This document shows, one piece after another, positions 45,086 through 54,065 of a stretch of DNA of 64,000 nt (position 1 is its first letter; every line of letters begins with the position of its first letter). The notes under the pieces are model-generated. The model was given only the letters and a program-made list of their open reading frames with translations. It had not been told where the DNA came from and did not search any database. The position numbers and the translations under genes were made by a program. The stretch is from Rhodovulum visakhapatnamense (GTDB taxonomy: Bacteria > Pseudomonadota > Alphaproteobacteria > Rhodobacterales > Rhodobacteraceae), in NCBI RefSeq assembly GCF_004365965.1, contig NZ_SOEB01000003.1, positions 38,226 to 102,225 of the forward strand. Direction: 5' to 3'.

Positions 45086-45376
45086 TCAGCCTCCGATCAT
45101 CACGGTGGCCAGCCCCAGCACGATCGAGCCGCCATGCGAGGTCGTGTCGCCCATGCGCGCCGCAGGCATGCCGCCGATCATCACCGTGGCCGATCCCTTG
45201 ACGATGCTGTCGGGCGGGCCGACGCAGACGCAGCTGTCGCCGACCACCGCCGCGGGAAGACTGCCGATCAGCACGGTCGCCACCCCCGGTCCCGCGATCG
45301 GTCCGCCCACATGGGGCACGACGCCCGTGACCATCGGGCAGACATGCATGTCGGTCAGTCGCGCGGCGGGCGGCAT
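45086..45376 (-). CDS. PAAR-domain spike tip protein (Afp10-like)
   Basis: 96 aa that fold into the PAAR tip capping the VgrG-like spike. The repeated ATVLIG / ATVMIGG / ATVMIGG strands and the metal-site histidines and cysteines (HVCPM, CVCVG, GDTTSHGG) are visible. It lies between the spike and gp25 genes with gaps of 10 and 4 bases. There is no effector extension, so it is a bare tip. Confidence 0.9.
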   Translation of the reverse strand: MPPAARLTDMHVCPMVTGVVPHVGGPIAGPGVATVLIGSLPAAVVGDSCVCVGPPDSIVKGSATVMIGGMPAARMGDTTSHGGSIVLGLATVMIGG

Positions 45377-45386
45377 CGGGTTCTCC

Positions 45387-47171
45387 TCAGTTGATCATCA
45401 CCATGGCGCCCTTCACCGTGGTCTGTCCACCGGCGCTGAGCTCGGCCGAAGTGCCGCCCTTGGCGGTCAGACCCATATCGCCGCTGAGCGTGACATTGGT
45501 GCCGCTGACGCTGACGTCTCCGCCCGACGAACTGATGGTGATATTGCCCTCGGCGGTCAGATCGAGCGTGCCCTTGCTCGACACCGTCACGCCCGAGCTT
45601 TCCATCTTGATGCTGTTGCCGGTGCTGTCGGTCACGGTGACGGACGTGTCGTCATCGCTCAGCACGATGCTGTGGCCGCCCGGGGTCTTGGCGGTCAGCA
45701 CGGTCTTGTCGTCGTCGAAGCTGATCTCGAGCCCCGAGCGCGTGGTCAGGGCCTTGATGTCGTTGCCGTCGGTGGCCTCGCGGGTGCGCGCAAGCTTGCC
45801 GCCATGGAGCGAGCCAAGGATCACCGGCGCCGCCGGATCGTCGGCGAAAAAGCCCAGCACCACCTCGTCGCCCACCTCGGGCAGGAACTGGATGCCCGCC
45901 CCGTTCGACCCGTAGGGCTGGGCATAGCGCGCCCAGATCTCGACCGGCGGATCGCCCGACAAAGGCAGGCTGACCTTGATCATGGCGCTGTCAGAGAGGG
46001 GGTTTTCGCTGCCGCTGTCGGTCAGGGCCACCACCGTCGCGGGCTGCAACCCCGGCACCGGGGCCACGAGCCCGCCCGCCGCAGCGCCCCCCGGCCCGAT
46101 CCCGTCCGACCGCCAGCCCTGCGGCAGCCCCAGCCGGGCGGTGGTGGTCCAGTGCCCGTCGCCCAACTCGTGGGTGATGCCCGCGACATAGGCGGTGCCG
46201 CCCATCCGGTCGCCCACGCCCTTGATCTCGACCGTGTCGCCGGGCCTTGCCGCGGCGGACCCGGGATAGCTGCACCGCCCCTGCAACGCCGCCAGCGCGA
46301 CCCGCGCCGCGCGCGCCTTGGCGACCGAGGTCAGCGAGACCTGACCTTCGGCATAGGACGCGGTCTGCGACCGGGTGCGGTCGCCGGTCACGCCGGTCAG
46401 GTCCGACAGCGCGCTCGACCCCCAGGCCCCCGCCGCCACGGCATCCGAGGTCTGGACCGTCGCGGTTTGCTGGGCCGGGTCCCAGCCCGTCACCGAGACC
46501 GTCTTTTCCAGCCCCACCGTGTCGAGCCGGGCGTCGAAATCGAGCACATCATCGCCCAGCGTCAGCGTCAGCTTGGCCGCGGCCGACGGGTCGGGCGCGG
46601 CCGCGGTGATCTTGCCCGCATCGACCGCCAGCACCAGCCCGTTGCGGTCGGCCAGAAGCCTGAGGAAATCCCAGTCGGGGCAATCGTGCTGCACCAGATC
46701 GGCCTCGGGGCCGTCGGTCGCGGCGATGTCGGCGGTCAGCCCCGCGGCCTGCACCAGCGCCGACATGGCATCGCTGTCCTTGGTCTTCGACCAGACCGCC
46801 GTGCGGCACAGCCCGGTCAGCTTGACCGCCTTGTCGCGGCAGGAAAGCTCAAGCTGGCCGCCGCTGCCGCTGCGGATCCGAAGCCGCAGGCCGGTGACGA
46901 TCCCGGTGAACAGGGTCTGCGCCGTGTTCGACCCGAACTGGGCGGAAATCTCGATTTCGCTTCCGGGCTTGGCGGTGTCGGCATCGGTCAGCGGAAATTC
47001 CTGTTCGGCGACCGACCCGTCGGCCAGCGTGACCACCGCCTCGGGCACGCGGTTCAGCTCGGTCTCGACCCGGATCGACACGACGCCGACCGTATCGGCC
47101 AGCGCGGTGCCGTTCAGCTTGACGGTGACGCCCAGCGGGCCATCGGCGTTCTTGACGGGGCTGTCGGCCAT
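45387..47171 (-). CDS. VgrG-like spike protein (Afp8-like)
   Basis: 594 aa. Residues 1-340 are the gp27-like (late control D) hub domain, 365-450 an OB-fold with the gp5 signature (ARYAQPYGSNGAGIQFLPEVGDEVVLGFF), and 470-594 a beta-helix of short valine-serine-rich strands (SVTVTDSTGNSIKMESSGV). It forms the trimeric spike below the tube, capped by PAAR. In context (DUF5908, LysM hub, DUF4255, no tss genes) this is an eCIS spike and not a type VI VgrG. Confidence 0.9.
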   Translation of the reverse strand: MADSPVKNADGPLGVTVKLNGTALADTVGVVSIRVETELNRVPEAVVTLADGSVAEQEFPLTDADTAKPGSEIEISAQFGSNTAQTLFTGIVTGLRLRIRSGSGGQLELSCRDKAVKLTGLCRTAVWSKTKDSDAMSALVQAAGLTADIAATDGPEADLVQHDCPDWDFLRLLADRNGLVLAVDAGKITAAAPDPSAAAKLTLTLGDDVLDFDARLDTVGLEKTVSVTGWDPAQQTATVQTSDAVAAGAWGSSALSDLTGVTGDRTRSQTASYAEGQVSLTSVAKARAARVALAALQGRCSYPGSAAARPGDTVEIKGVGDRMGGTAYVAGITHELGDGHWTTTARLGLPQGWRSDGIGPGGAAAGGLVAPVPGLQPATVVALTDSGSENPLSDSAMIKVSLPLSGDPPVEIWARYAQPYGSNGAGIQFLPEVGDEVVLGFFADDPAAPVILGSLHGGKLARTREATDGNDIKALTTRSGLEISFDDDKTVLTAKTPGGHSIVLSDDDTSVTVTDSTGNSIKMESSGVTVSSKGTLDLTAEGNITISSSGGDVSVSGTNVTLSGDMGLTAKGGTSAELSAGGQTTVKGAMVMIN

Positions 47172-47174
47172 GGC

Positions 47175-47855
47175 TCAGCGGATCGGCGGGAAATGCAACA
47201 GCATGCCGGGCGTCAGATCGCGGAAATCGTCCAGCTCGTTGGCCCGGGCGATTTCCAGATACCGCGTCACGTCCTTGTAGACCCGCTGGCACATCAGGGG
47301 CAGCGTATCGCCCTCGCGAACCTGCAGCACATGGGTCATGTCCGGCGACTTGTCGTTGCTTTCCTTGGCCTCCTTCTCTTCGGTGATGGCCTCGATGAAT
47401 GTCATCTCGACGGTCGCGCGCAGCGGCGTGCCATCGGCCTGGAACAGGGTGTAATCGACATCTAGCCCGGTCAGCCGGCCCTGGAAATCGGACAACCCGC
47501 CGCCCCATTCCACCTCGACCGGGTTCGGCTGGTGGTCGTCGCCGTCATAGCTGTAGGCGATGCTGCGGAGCTTCTCGATCTGGGCCGAGACGGTGGTGTT
47601 TGCGGCATCGGGCACCACGCCGGTGCCGTCCAGCGTCAGCGTCAGGGTCAGATGCTCGGGGTCCGAGCGGTCGAACTTGGGCACCGGTTTCGACTTGCCG
47701 ATGGCCCCGTCGCGGTCGATGCCCGAAAACCGGGTCTTGTACTTGCGCTTGAACCGGGCCGGGTTGATGGTGGCGGTGAAGATGTTCGAATCGCCCGCCA
47801 TCTTGACGATGTCGCCGCCCTGGATCTCGCAGCGGGTGATCTTGAGCTTGGTCAC
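47175..47855 (-). CDS. eCIS hub protein with LysM domain (Afp7-like)
   Basis: 226 aa. The N-terminal part (residues 1-160) is the CIS tube/hub domain (FTATINPARFKRKYKTRF; VEVEWGGGLSDFQGRLTGLDVDYTLF in part) and the C-terminus is a LysM-like domain (about 175-225; HVLQVREGDTLPLMCQRVYK). It joins the tube to the spike. The ATG overlaps the stop of the DUF5908 gene (ATGA). Confidence 0.9.
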   Translation of the reverse strand: MTKLKITRCEIQGGDIVKMAGDSNIFTATINPARFKRKYKTRFSGIDRDGAIGKSKPVPKFDRSDPEHLTLTLTLDGTGVVPDAANTTVSAQIEKLRSIAYSYDGDDHQPNPVEVEWGGGLSDFQGRLTGLDVDYTLFQADGTPLRATVEMTFIEAITEEKEAKESNDKSPDMTHVLQVREGDTLPLMCQRVYKDVTRYLEIARANELDDFRDLTPGMLLHFPPIR

Positions 47856-48034
47856 GACCGCCCCTCGCGCAGCCGCCGCTCGGCCGCCTCGACGGCGCGG
47901 GCGATCTCGTCCTCAAGATCGCGCCGCAGATCGGCCAGCCGCTCTGCGAATTCTTCGGGGCCGACCGCCTCGGTCTGCTGCGCCGGGCGCCCGAACGAGC
48001 CCTTCACCACCAGACTGCCGATCTCGATCGTCAT
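47852..48034 (-). CDS. DUF5908 small eCIS protein (Afp6-like)
   Basis: 60 aa, with MTIEIGSLVVKGSFG at the N-terminus, the pattern of DUF5908, followed by a charged helix. It is encoded between the second tube protein and the LysM hub gene, the place of Afp6/Pvc6. Its function is not known; it may be an assembly helper. Confidence 0.8.
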   Translation of the reverse strand: MTIEIGSLVVKGSFGRPAQQTEAVGPEEFAERLADLRRDLEDEIARAVEAAERRLREGRS

Positions 48035-48035
48035 C

Positions 48036-48491
48036 TCAGAGCTTCCTTTCCAGCGTCAGATAGGCCAGCTCGACCGTCTCCAGCGCCAGTTCGTTCTTCA
48101 TCGCGTCGAACCCCGCCACCGTCCACTTGACCGGAAAGGCGTTGCCGACCGCCCAGGTCGCGACCGGGTTGGCCTCTTCGTCCAAGAGCGACACGACCAG
48201 ATCCTTGGGCACGATCGCCGTGCCGAAGCCGCCTTCGAGACAGGACTTGCACCAGGTGACCAGACCGCTCGACGTGCCGGTCAGGGCGCGTTTCAGCGTC
48301 AGGTTCGAATGCGCGACCTTTTCCGGCAGCTGGTGCTGAAACCGGTTCTCGCCACCTTCCTGCAGGGGGGTGGTCTCGATCCGTGTCTCGAGACCGCCCA
48401 CCTCCTGAAAGGCGGTGTCGTCCACCTTCGGCGCGCTTCCCGTGAAGCTCACCGAAAAGTGGAACGCGACCGGAGGCGCGAAATCCTCCAT
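48036..48491 (-). CDS. eCIS inner tube protein 2 (Afp5-like)
   Basis: 151 aa of the T4 gp19 tube family: FSVSFTGSAPKVDDTAFQEV with the FQEVGGLE signature, NLTLKRAL and the C-terminal NAFPVKWTVAGFD segment. Afp5-type proteins form the transition ring between tube and hub. One base separates its stop from the DUF5908 start. Confidence 0.9.
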   Translation of the reverse strand: MEDFAPPVAFHFSVSFTGSAPKVDDTAFQEVGGLETRIETTPLQEGGENRFQHQLPEKVAHSNLTLKRALTGTSSGLVTWCKSCLEGGFGTAIVPKDLVVSLLDEEANPVATWAVGNAFPVKWTVAGFDAMKNELALETVELAYLTLERKL

Positions 48492-48495
48492 CGCC

Positions 48496-48954
48496 TCAGC
48501 CGTTCTCGATCACGAAGCCTTCATGCGCGATCTCGATGGTCTCGACCGCGACCTCGTTGCCCTCGGCCTTCAGATCGGTCGAGGACACCTTGACCGGGAA
48601 GGCGTTCTGCACCTTCCAGACCATGGTCGGGTTGCCCTCCTCGTCGAGCAGCGAAATCGTCAGCGCCTTGCGCTTGATGATGTTCATCTTGATCTCGGCG
48701 AACCAGTCCCAGATCGCGTTGTCCTTGACGAAGACGCCCTTCTTCATGGTGATGTTCGAGGTCTTCAGAAGCCCCGGCATCTTGATCTTGGAAAACACCT
48801 TGCTGTTGCCCGCGCGGTATTCGATGGCCTCGCTTTCCATGTCGAGCCCCGAGACCTCCTGGAAGGCCAGTTCGGTATCGTCCCATTTCACCTGGAAATA
48901 GAACTTCGGAAGCGGCCATACCGTCTGCGACTGGGCGGAACCGTCATCTGCCAT
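48496..48954 (-). CDS. eCIS inner tube protein 1 (Afp1-like)
   Basis: 152 aa of the T4 gp19 tube family: FYFQVKWDDTELAFQEVSGLD, NITMKKGVF, NAFPVKVSSTDLKAEGN. It is the main tube subunit, judged by its closeness to the sheath gene. Similar lengths and shared motifs show that the two tube genes arose by duplication. Confidence 0.92.
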   Translation of the reverse strand: MADDGSAQSQTVWPLPKFYFQVKWDDTELAFQEVSGLDMESEAIEYRAGNSKVFSKIKMPGLLKTSNITMKKGVFVKDNAIWDWFAEIKMNIIKRKALTISLLDEEGNPTMVWKVQNAFPVKVSSTDLKAEGNEVAVETIEIAHEGFVIENG

Positions 48955-48974
48955 GGGTCATACCCTCCTCAGGC

Positions 48975-51158
48975 TCAGGATTTCTGCATCTGTTGCTGGA
49001 ACGTGATCTCGATGAATTCCGCGGGCCGGGTGACGGCAACCAGCACCGTGATCCGCAGAATGCCCTCGAGGATGTCTTCGGGCGTCATCGTCTCGCCCAG
49101 GCCCACGAAGACGCTGAACGCGTCGGTCGGCACCGCGCCGGCAAGCCCGCCCGCCTTCCAGACCGAGGTCAGGAAGTTCTCGATCATCGACCGCATGGTG
49201 ACCCAGGTATTGGCGGTGTTGGGCTCGAACACATAGGCCTTCGACGCCAGCCGGATCGATTCCTCGATCATGATCATCGTCCGGCGCACGTTGATGTAGC
49301 GCCAATCAAGGCTGTTGCCGTCGAGCGTCCGCGCCCCCCAGACCAGCGTGCCCTCGCCCACGAAGGGCCGGATCGCGTTGATCGACTTGCCGGTGGTCGA
49401 GACGTTGAGGTTTTCCTGTTCCTCGTGGTTGATGTTGACCCGGGGCGCCACGACCGAATTCAGCGACACGTTGGCGGGCGCCTTCCAGACCCCGCGGGCA
49501 TTGTCGACCATGGTGTAGATGCCCGCCATCGCGGCGGCGGGGGGCATCGCATTCTCGCGCTTGGCGATGGCGTCCATCATCGTGATGTAAAGCGGCACCA
49601 GCGCGCGCAGGGTCTTGTCGATGGCCGCGGGCGTCGGGGTTTCCTGGCGCACCGGCGTCGTGCCGTCGACCAGCACCCGGATCTCGCGGGTCGCGAGCGG
49701 CGCGTTGTCCTTGAAGATGGTGTATTTCACCTTGGCCTCGGGCCCGGCGAAGGCCGGATCGGGGGTGAAGGTCACCGTGCCCGCATCGGCCTTCCAGGTG
49801 CCGACGCCTTCCAGCGCCTTGGTCTTGCCATCGGTGCTGGTGGCTTCCAGCAGCACGATCGAGTCCGCGTCGCCCTCGGGATTGTCGGCGGCCACATCGA
49901 CCGAAACCGCGGTCTCGGCCTCGATATCGGCCTTGGCCAGCACGCCGCCCACCACCTCGACCTTCAGCGTGATGGTGTCGGTCGAGATCCCGAGCTCGTC
50001 GGTCACGGTCATCTCGAACTTGCCCTCGGGCGTGGCGTCGTCATGCTTGAAGCTGACCTTGCCCTCGGACACGTCCTCCTGGGTGAAGGTCTTGATCTCG
50101 CTGTCGTCCTCGGTCTTGACGAAACTGCCCGCCAGGGTGCCGGGCTTCTTGGCCAGCGCATAGGTCAGCCCGGCCTTGTCGCTTTCGTCATCCTCGGCCT
50201 TCAGATCCTGTTCGGTGATCGCGACCTTGCCGCCCCTGGTCACCGAGATGGTGAAATCGCCGGTCACGGTCGGCGCGCTGATCCGGTCGATCTCGGGCGC
50301 GAGGTCGGGATTGCGCTTCACCGACTGCTTCAGCAGCGCCATCATCTTGGGATGGCTGGCGGGCTCGATGTTCTGGAAGCTGAAGTCGCGCGACTGGAAG
50401 ATCGAGGTGTCGAGCCAGGGGAAATAGGCCGCCCCGAAATCGAGGTTGTTGATGCCCACATCGTTGCGGAAGGTCGCGACCGGGTTGCCCAGCGGGTCCT
50501 TCTGGCCAAGATGCCCGCCGAAGATATCAAGGATGGCAAAGCGGTTCTTCATGTCGTTGCCGCAATGCTTCAGCATCGCCTGCTGGACCTTGACGCAGTT
50601 CTGCCGCACCAGCCGCGTCGCCTCGGGGATCACCAGCATGGTGGGCTCGGGCTCGTTCTTGAGGCTGTCGATGGCGGTCAGCATCTTCTCGGCGTCGATC
50701 ACGTTGTCGACCAGCTGGCCCTGGTCGTCCCTGACCTTGTAGGCCCCGATCGAGATCACGTAGCAGGGCCCGCCGCCGTTCTGGAAAAAGAGCCGCATCG
50801 CCCCGTAAAGCGAAAAGGCCGGGTTCTTCTGCTTAAGCTCGAATTTCTTCTCTCCCAGCGGGAAGACCGCCCGCGGCAGCGGGTCCTTCATCGCCGCGCC
50901 ATCGGCCGACAGCGGCGACACGCCCGAGGCTACCTCGAAATCGACGATCTCGAAGACCGGGTCGGGGGCGCCGCCGTAATACTGCACGAATTCCGAGAAC
51001 GAGGTGATCCGCCAGGGCGTCATGTCCAGCGACACGGTGCCGTTGACGGCCCGTTCGGTGTAGCCGATGAAGGCCGGCACCGCGGTGGCCACCTGGACCA
51101 CCGAGTTTGGAAAGGCGCTTTTCTCTACGATGTAAACGCCGGGGGTCTTCATGGCCAT
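48975..51158 (-). CDS. eCIS contractile sheath protein with adhesin-like insertion
   Basis: 727 aa. Residues 1-290 (KTPGVYIVEKSAFPNSVV at the start; YYGGAPDPVFE) and 510-727 (WVTMRSMIENFLTSVWKAGG; FIEITFQQQMQKS) are the phage-type sheath. Residues about 295-505 are an insertion of two beta-sandwich modules. The first (about 301-400) resembles CSPG/cadherin-like repeats (GGKVAITEQDLKAEDD), the second (about 425-498) CshA-type fibril repeats (GTVTFTPDPAFAGPEAKVKYT). Only one sheath gene is present here; Afp has three. GGAG precedes ATG 51158. Confidence 0.9.
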   Translation of the reverse strand: MAMKTPGVYIVEKSAFPNSVVQVATAVPAFIGYTERAVNGTVSLDMTPWRITSFSEFVQYYGGAPDPVFEIVDFEVASGVSPLSADGAAMKDPLPRAVFPLGEKKFELKQKNPAFSLYGAMRLFFQNGGGPCYVISIGAYKVRDDQGQLVDNVIDAEKMLTAIDSLKNEPEPTMLVIPEATRLVRQNCVKVQQAMLKHCGNDMKNRFAILDIFGGHLGQKDPLGNPVATFRNDVGINNLDFGAAYFPWLDTSIFQSRDFSFQNIEPASHPKMMALLKQSVKRNPDLAPEIDRISAPTVTGDFTISVTRGGKVAITEQDLKAEDDESDKAGLTYALAKKPGTLAGSFVKTEDDSEIKTFTQEDVSEGKVSFKHDDATPEGKFEMTVTDELGISTDTITLKVEVVGGVLAKADIEAETAVSVDVAADNPEGDADSIVLLEATSTDGKTKALEGVGTWKADAGTVTFTPDPAFAGPEAKVKYTIFKDNAPLATREIRVLVDGTTPVRQETPTPAAIDKTLRALVPLYITMMDAIAKRENAMPPAAAMAGIYTMVDNARGVWKAPANVSLNSVVAPRVNINHEEQENLNVSTTGKSINAIRPFVGEGTLVWGARTLDGNSLDWRYINVRRTMIMIEESIRLASKAYVFEPNTANTWVTMRSMIENFLTSVWKAGGLAGAVPTDAFSVFVGLGETMTPEDILEGILRITVLVAVTRPAEFIEITFQQQMQKS

Positions 51159-51171
51159 GGGGGCGTCTCCT

Positions 51172-51903
51172 CTACCAAAGGCTCACGTAAATGTCGGATT
51201 GCAGACCGTCCTGACCGGGGGCCGGACGCAGGTTGGCGCCGCCCGCGGGCAGCACCGGGATCAGGGCTATGGGATCGAAGGGCGCGGGCTGGGTTTCCTC
51301 CAGCCGGAACCGCCAGGGCGAGCGCGCGGCCAACGGCACCGGACGGGCCGAGCGCAGAACCCGCGCGCGCCGCCCGTCCGGCATCGGCGTCTGGCCCAGA
51401 TCCTCGAAGGCAACCTCATCCGCCGGGTCGATCACCCGGATCGGCCCCTCCGCGCCGCGGCCGGTCACATGGTAGGCCCAGAGCGCCGCGACCGGCTCGA
51501 GCCGCAGGCTCAGCACCCAGCCCGCCTCGGGGTCCGCGCCCGCAAGGTCCAGCAGCAACCGGCAGACCCGGCGGTCGCCGAGATCGCGAGGCAAGGTCTC
51601 CTGCGCCGCGGCAAGCCCGGTTTCGGCCTGGCCCGGCGCGGGGGTCAGCACCGACACGGCGTCGGCCTGCCAGCCTTCGGTCAGCGCGATGGCGCGCGGC
51701 TCGGCGAGGATGTCCAGCGCGACGGCTGCAGGCGGCGGAGCCGTCTCGGGCAGGCCGAGGATGGCGCGCGTGCCGTCGGTCTTGAAGACGATATCGGCCC
51801 TCGTCAGCCGTCCCGGATCGGCTGCCGCGATCCTCAGCGGTGCGGGCGCGTCGCCCCAGAAGCCATGACGAACCGTCAGATCCAGGGCGACGCGATATCT
51901 CAT
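51172..51903 (-). CDS. unknown protein in eCIS sheath operon
   Basis: 243 aa, acidic to neutral, predicted to be beta-rich and soluble; no signal or membrane helix. I recognise no family. It overlaps the DUF4255 gene by four bases (ATGA) and is followed by the sheath gene after 13 bases, so it is an integral gene of the structural operon. Conserved-looking blocks are the N-terminal MRYRVALDLTVRHGFWGD and VLSLRLEPVAALWAYHVTG. It may be a second terminator, a collar or a sheath-associated factor. Confidence 0.7.
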   Translation of the reverse strand: MRYRVALDLTVRHGFWGDAPAPLRIAAADPGRLTRADIVFKTDGTRAILGLPETAPPPAAVALDILAEPRAIALTEGWQADAVSVLTPAPGQAETGLAAAQETLPRDLGDRRVCRLLLDLAGADPEAGWVLSLRLEPVAALWAYHVTGRGAEGPIRVIDPADEVAFEDLGQTPMPDGRRARVLRSARPVPLAARSPWRFRLEETQPAPFDPIALIPVLPAGGANLRPAPGQDGLQSDIYVSLW

Positions 51904-52490
51904 TCGCGCCCCCTCCCCGCGCGCCCCTCGGGCCGCTGCGCCGACCGGATCGGCGCCGCAACCCCGGCGATGGCCCCGGCATCGACCCGGACGGACCGGA
52001 TCTTGAACATCACCGAGGGCACATAGCGCCCGCCGAGATTGCCCCAGAGCTGGCCCACCTCCTCGACCTTCAGATTGGCGATCTCGAAGGACAGCTGCGC
52101 CAGACCGGGCGGCATGTCGGGGGTGTTCTGCGGCGTCATCACCGGCTGCACCTGAAAGAACATCAGCGCCGCCGACAGCTGCTTGAGACCCTCGGCGTAT
52201 TTGTCGGGGTCATGCGCCGCGGCCAGCATCGCGTAGATGTCGAGATGAATGGCCTGCGCCCCGCGCGCGAGCCCGATCGAGGACAGCCCCGGCCCGCGCG
52301 CGCTGCGCGGCATGGTGTCCTCGGCGATGGCGGTGACGAACAGCGCCAGCTTGTTGCGGGCGGCATCGGCGGGTTTGCCCTCGGCATCGGTCAGCGGCGA
52401 CAGCACCACGACGTCGTCCCCGGTCCGGAACCGCCCGGCCAGATGGCCGTTCAGGCGGTCGACGGCAAGGCTCAACGCCTGATCGATCAT
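51900..52490 (-). CDS. DUF4255 tube/sheath terminator (Afp16/Pvc16-like)
   Basis: 196 aa. The DUF4255 signature is clear: LSPLTDAEGKPADAARNKLALFV, the Tyr-rich LDIYAMLAAAHDP, FFQVQPVMTPQNTPDMPPG and LWGNLGGRYVPSVMFKIR. This family caps the tube and sheath at the end distal to the baseplate. The ATG at 52490 (MIDQALSLAVDRLNGHL) matches the family start; a longer frame to 52673 is unlikely. In many eCIS loci this gene is last, but here it precedes the sheath operon. Confidence 0.88.
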   Translation of the reverse strand: MIDQALSLAVDRLNGHLAGRFRTGDDVVVLSPLTDAEGKPADAARNKLALFVTAIAEDTMPRSARGPGLSSIGLARGAQAIHLDIYAMLAAAHDPDKYAEGLKQLSAALMFFQVQPVMTPQNTPDMPPGLAQLSFEIANLKVEEVGQLWGNLGGRYVPSVMFKIRSVRVDAGAIAGVAAPIRSAQRPEGRAGRGRE

Positions 52491-52736
52491 GCGCCGCTTG
52501 CCCCAAGGGGTGACACAGATCCGACGCGGGCTGCGGGTGCAACCATGGCTCCCCCCTGACCGGACCGCGGGTCCGGCCGTTTTGACCGGCGTCCCGCGCA
52601 ATCGCCAAAAGGCGTTGTTCCGAAATCCAAATTCAACCACAGGAGGTAGCCACAAGGCAAGCCAAGAAATCACCGGCGTTCCGCACCGTCGCGACAGGTC
52701 CGGCGGCGGCCTCTGCCCCTGGCTTTCTCGGGGACC
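52491..52736. other. intergenic region of the eCIS minus arm
   Basis: A 246-base gap between the ion-channel gene and the DUF4255 gene, with a locally AT-richer stretch (about 52610-52670). It is the most probable site of a second promoter for the structural operon. No gene was seen. Confidence 0.4.
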
Positions 52737-54065
52737 TCAATCCGGGGCAATGCTGCCCGATCCCAGATAGCGCTGCGCCAGCCGTCGCCAGCCGCCATGA
52801 CGGATCTGCTGGATCAGCGCGCTGTCGATCCGGGCGCGCAGGTCCTGCGTCAGCGCGCTGCCATAGCCCCAGCCCAGGGGCTCGCTGCGATAGACCTTCT
52901 GCTCGACGGTCACCTTGCCGCGAAACCGGCCGGTGCCCGCCAGATAGGTCAGTTCGGCCCAGTCGCCGATCACCCGATCGACCTCATCGGCGACCAGAGC
53001 CTCCAGCAGCTTGTCGGCCGACACCTCGGTGACGCAGCCCGGCCCTGCCAGCGGCGCCGCCGACAGCGGGCGGCATTCGGGATCGTCGGGCTTTCCGGCG
53101 GCCGCCTCATAGGCGTCGGCCAGGAATTCCTGCGCGGTCGAATGGGATTCGATGCCCACGCGTTCGTCGGTCAGGTCAAGCTCGTCCACCCGGTCGCTCT
53201 GGCCGATGGCCGAGACGAAGGCCGAGGTCAGCACCCCCAGAAGCGCCGCCGACAGCGCGGTGCCGATGATTGCCATGAACATTTCCAGCGCCCGGCCCGC
53301 CAGGTTGAACCCGGCATCGCCGATGCCCTTCAGCCCGAGCGTCCTCTCGACCGCCTCGAGATAGGGATCGACCAGCGTCAAGAGACGGCCGGGGGGCGCG
53401 CGATCCTCTTCGGGGCGGCGGCGGGCATCGCGCAGCACCCATTTGATCATGACGGCCAGCACGAGATTCAGCACCAGAAACAGCACCACCGCCCGCAGCG
53501 TCCCGGGCTGAAACAGCGTCGTCACCAGCACCTCGAGCGCATGGGAAAACGCGATCTCGTTGCTGTGCCGCGCGGCGATGGTCAGCCCCGACAGGAAATA
53601 CTGGCGCGAAAAGCCATAGGACAGCAGCCGTTCCGGTGTGATCGTCAGCGGCGCCAGCACCAGATCGAGACCGCCATCGGTCAGCGCCTGTTCCTGCTGC
53701 TCGATGGCGTCGCAGATCACGAAATGGCTGCCCTCGATCCGCCCGGCCTCGATCAGGCCGGTCTCGACCCGGCGCCAGAGTTCGACCGACAGCCCGGTGG
53801 GCGGCGCCCCGTCCTCGAGGATGACGAAGGGCGGCGCATGGGCGACGCCGAGATCGAGAAAACCCGGCTCGCGCGGGCCGTCGCACCGGGCGACAGCGGC
53901 GCCGACAGCGGCCCCGGCAGCCCATGCCGTGACCACCGCCCAGACCGCCAGCGCCCGACACAGCGCGGCAAGGACACCAGCGCAAGGACCGCCCCCCCGA
54001 ACCGCCTTGACCGGACCGGAGCCGATGCGCCCCGCCGATGTCGGGCGGGGCGTCACGCGGCTCAT
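52737..54065 (-). CDS. ionotropic glutamate receptor-like (GluR0-type) ion channel
   Basis: 442 aa. A signal/anchor (about 30-58) precedes ligand-binding lobe S1 (65-170), whose APLTITPERLLSYGFS closely resembles APLTIT-x-x-R of animal AMPA receptors; R146 would bind the ligand carboxylate. Membrane helix 1 (190-211), a pore loop (232-255) with LKGIGDAGFNLAGR and helix 2 (263-287) follow, then lobe S2 (295-435) with D in VIGDWAEL. The GIGD at 247-250 matches the GYGD potassium filter. The start overlaps the DUF4157 stop (ATGA). The expected topology is an amino-acid-gated potassium channel. Confidence 0.78.
   Translation of the reverse strand: MSRVTPRPTSAGRIGSGPVKAVRGGGPCAGVLAALCRALAVWAVVTAWAAGAAVGAAVARCDGPREPGFLDLGVAHAPPFVILEDGAPPTGLSVELWRRVETGLIEAGRIEGSHFVICDAIEQQEQALTDGGLDLVLAPLTITPERLLSYGFSRQYFLSGLTIAARHSNEIAFSHALEVLVTTLFQPGTLRAVVLFLVLNLVLAVMIKWVLRDARRRPEEDRAPPGRLLTLVDPYLEAVERTLGLKGIGDAGFNLAGRALEMFMAIIGTALSAALLGVLTSAFVSAIGQSDRVDELDLTDERVGIESHSTAQEFLADAYEAAAGKPDDPECRPLSAAPLAGPGCVTEVSADKLLEALVADEVDRVIGDWAELTYLAGTGRFRGKVTVEQKVYRSEPLGWGYGSALTQDLRARIDSALIQQIRHGGWRRLAQRYLGSGSIAPD

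Noticed and set aside
45387..47171. Type VI secretion system from VgrG and PAAR genes
   Set aside because: No tssB/C, tssJKLM or ClpV-like genes are present; DUF4255, DUF5908, LysM hub and eCIS sheath/tube genes mark an extracellular system.
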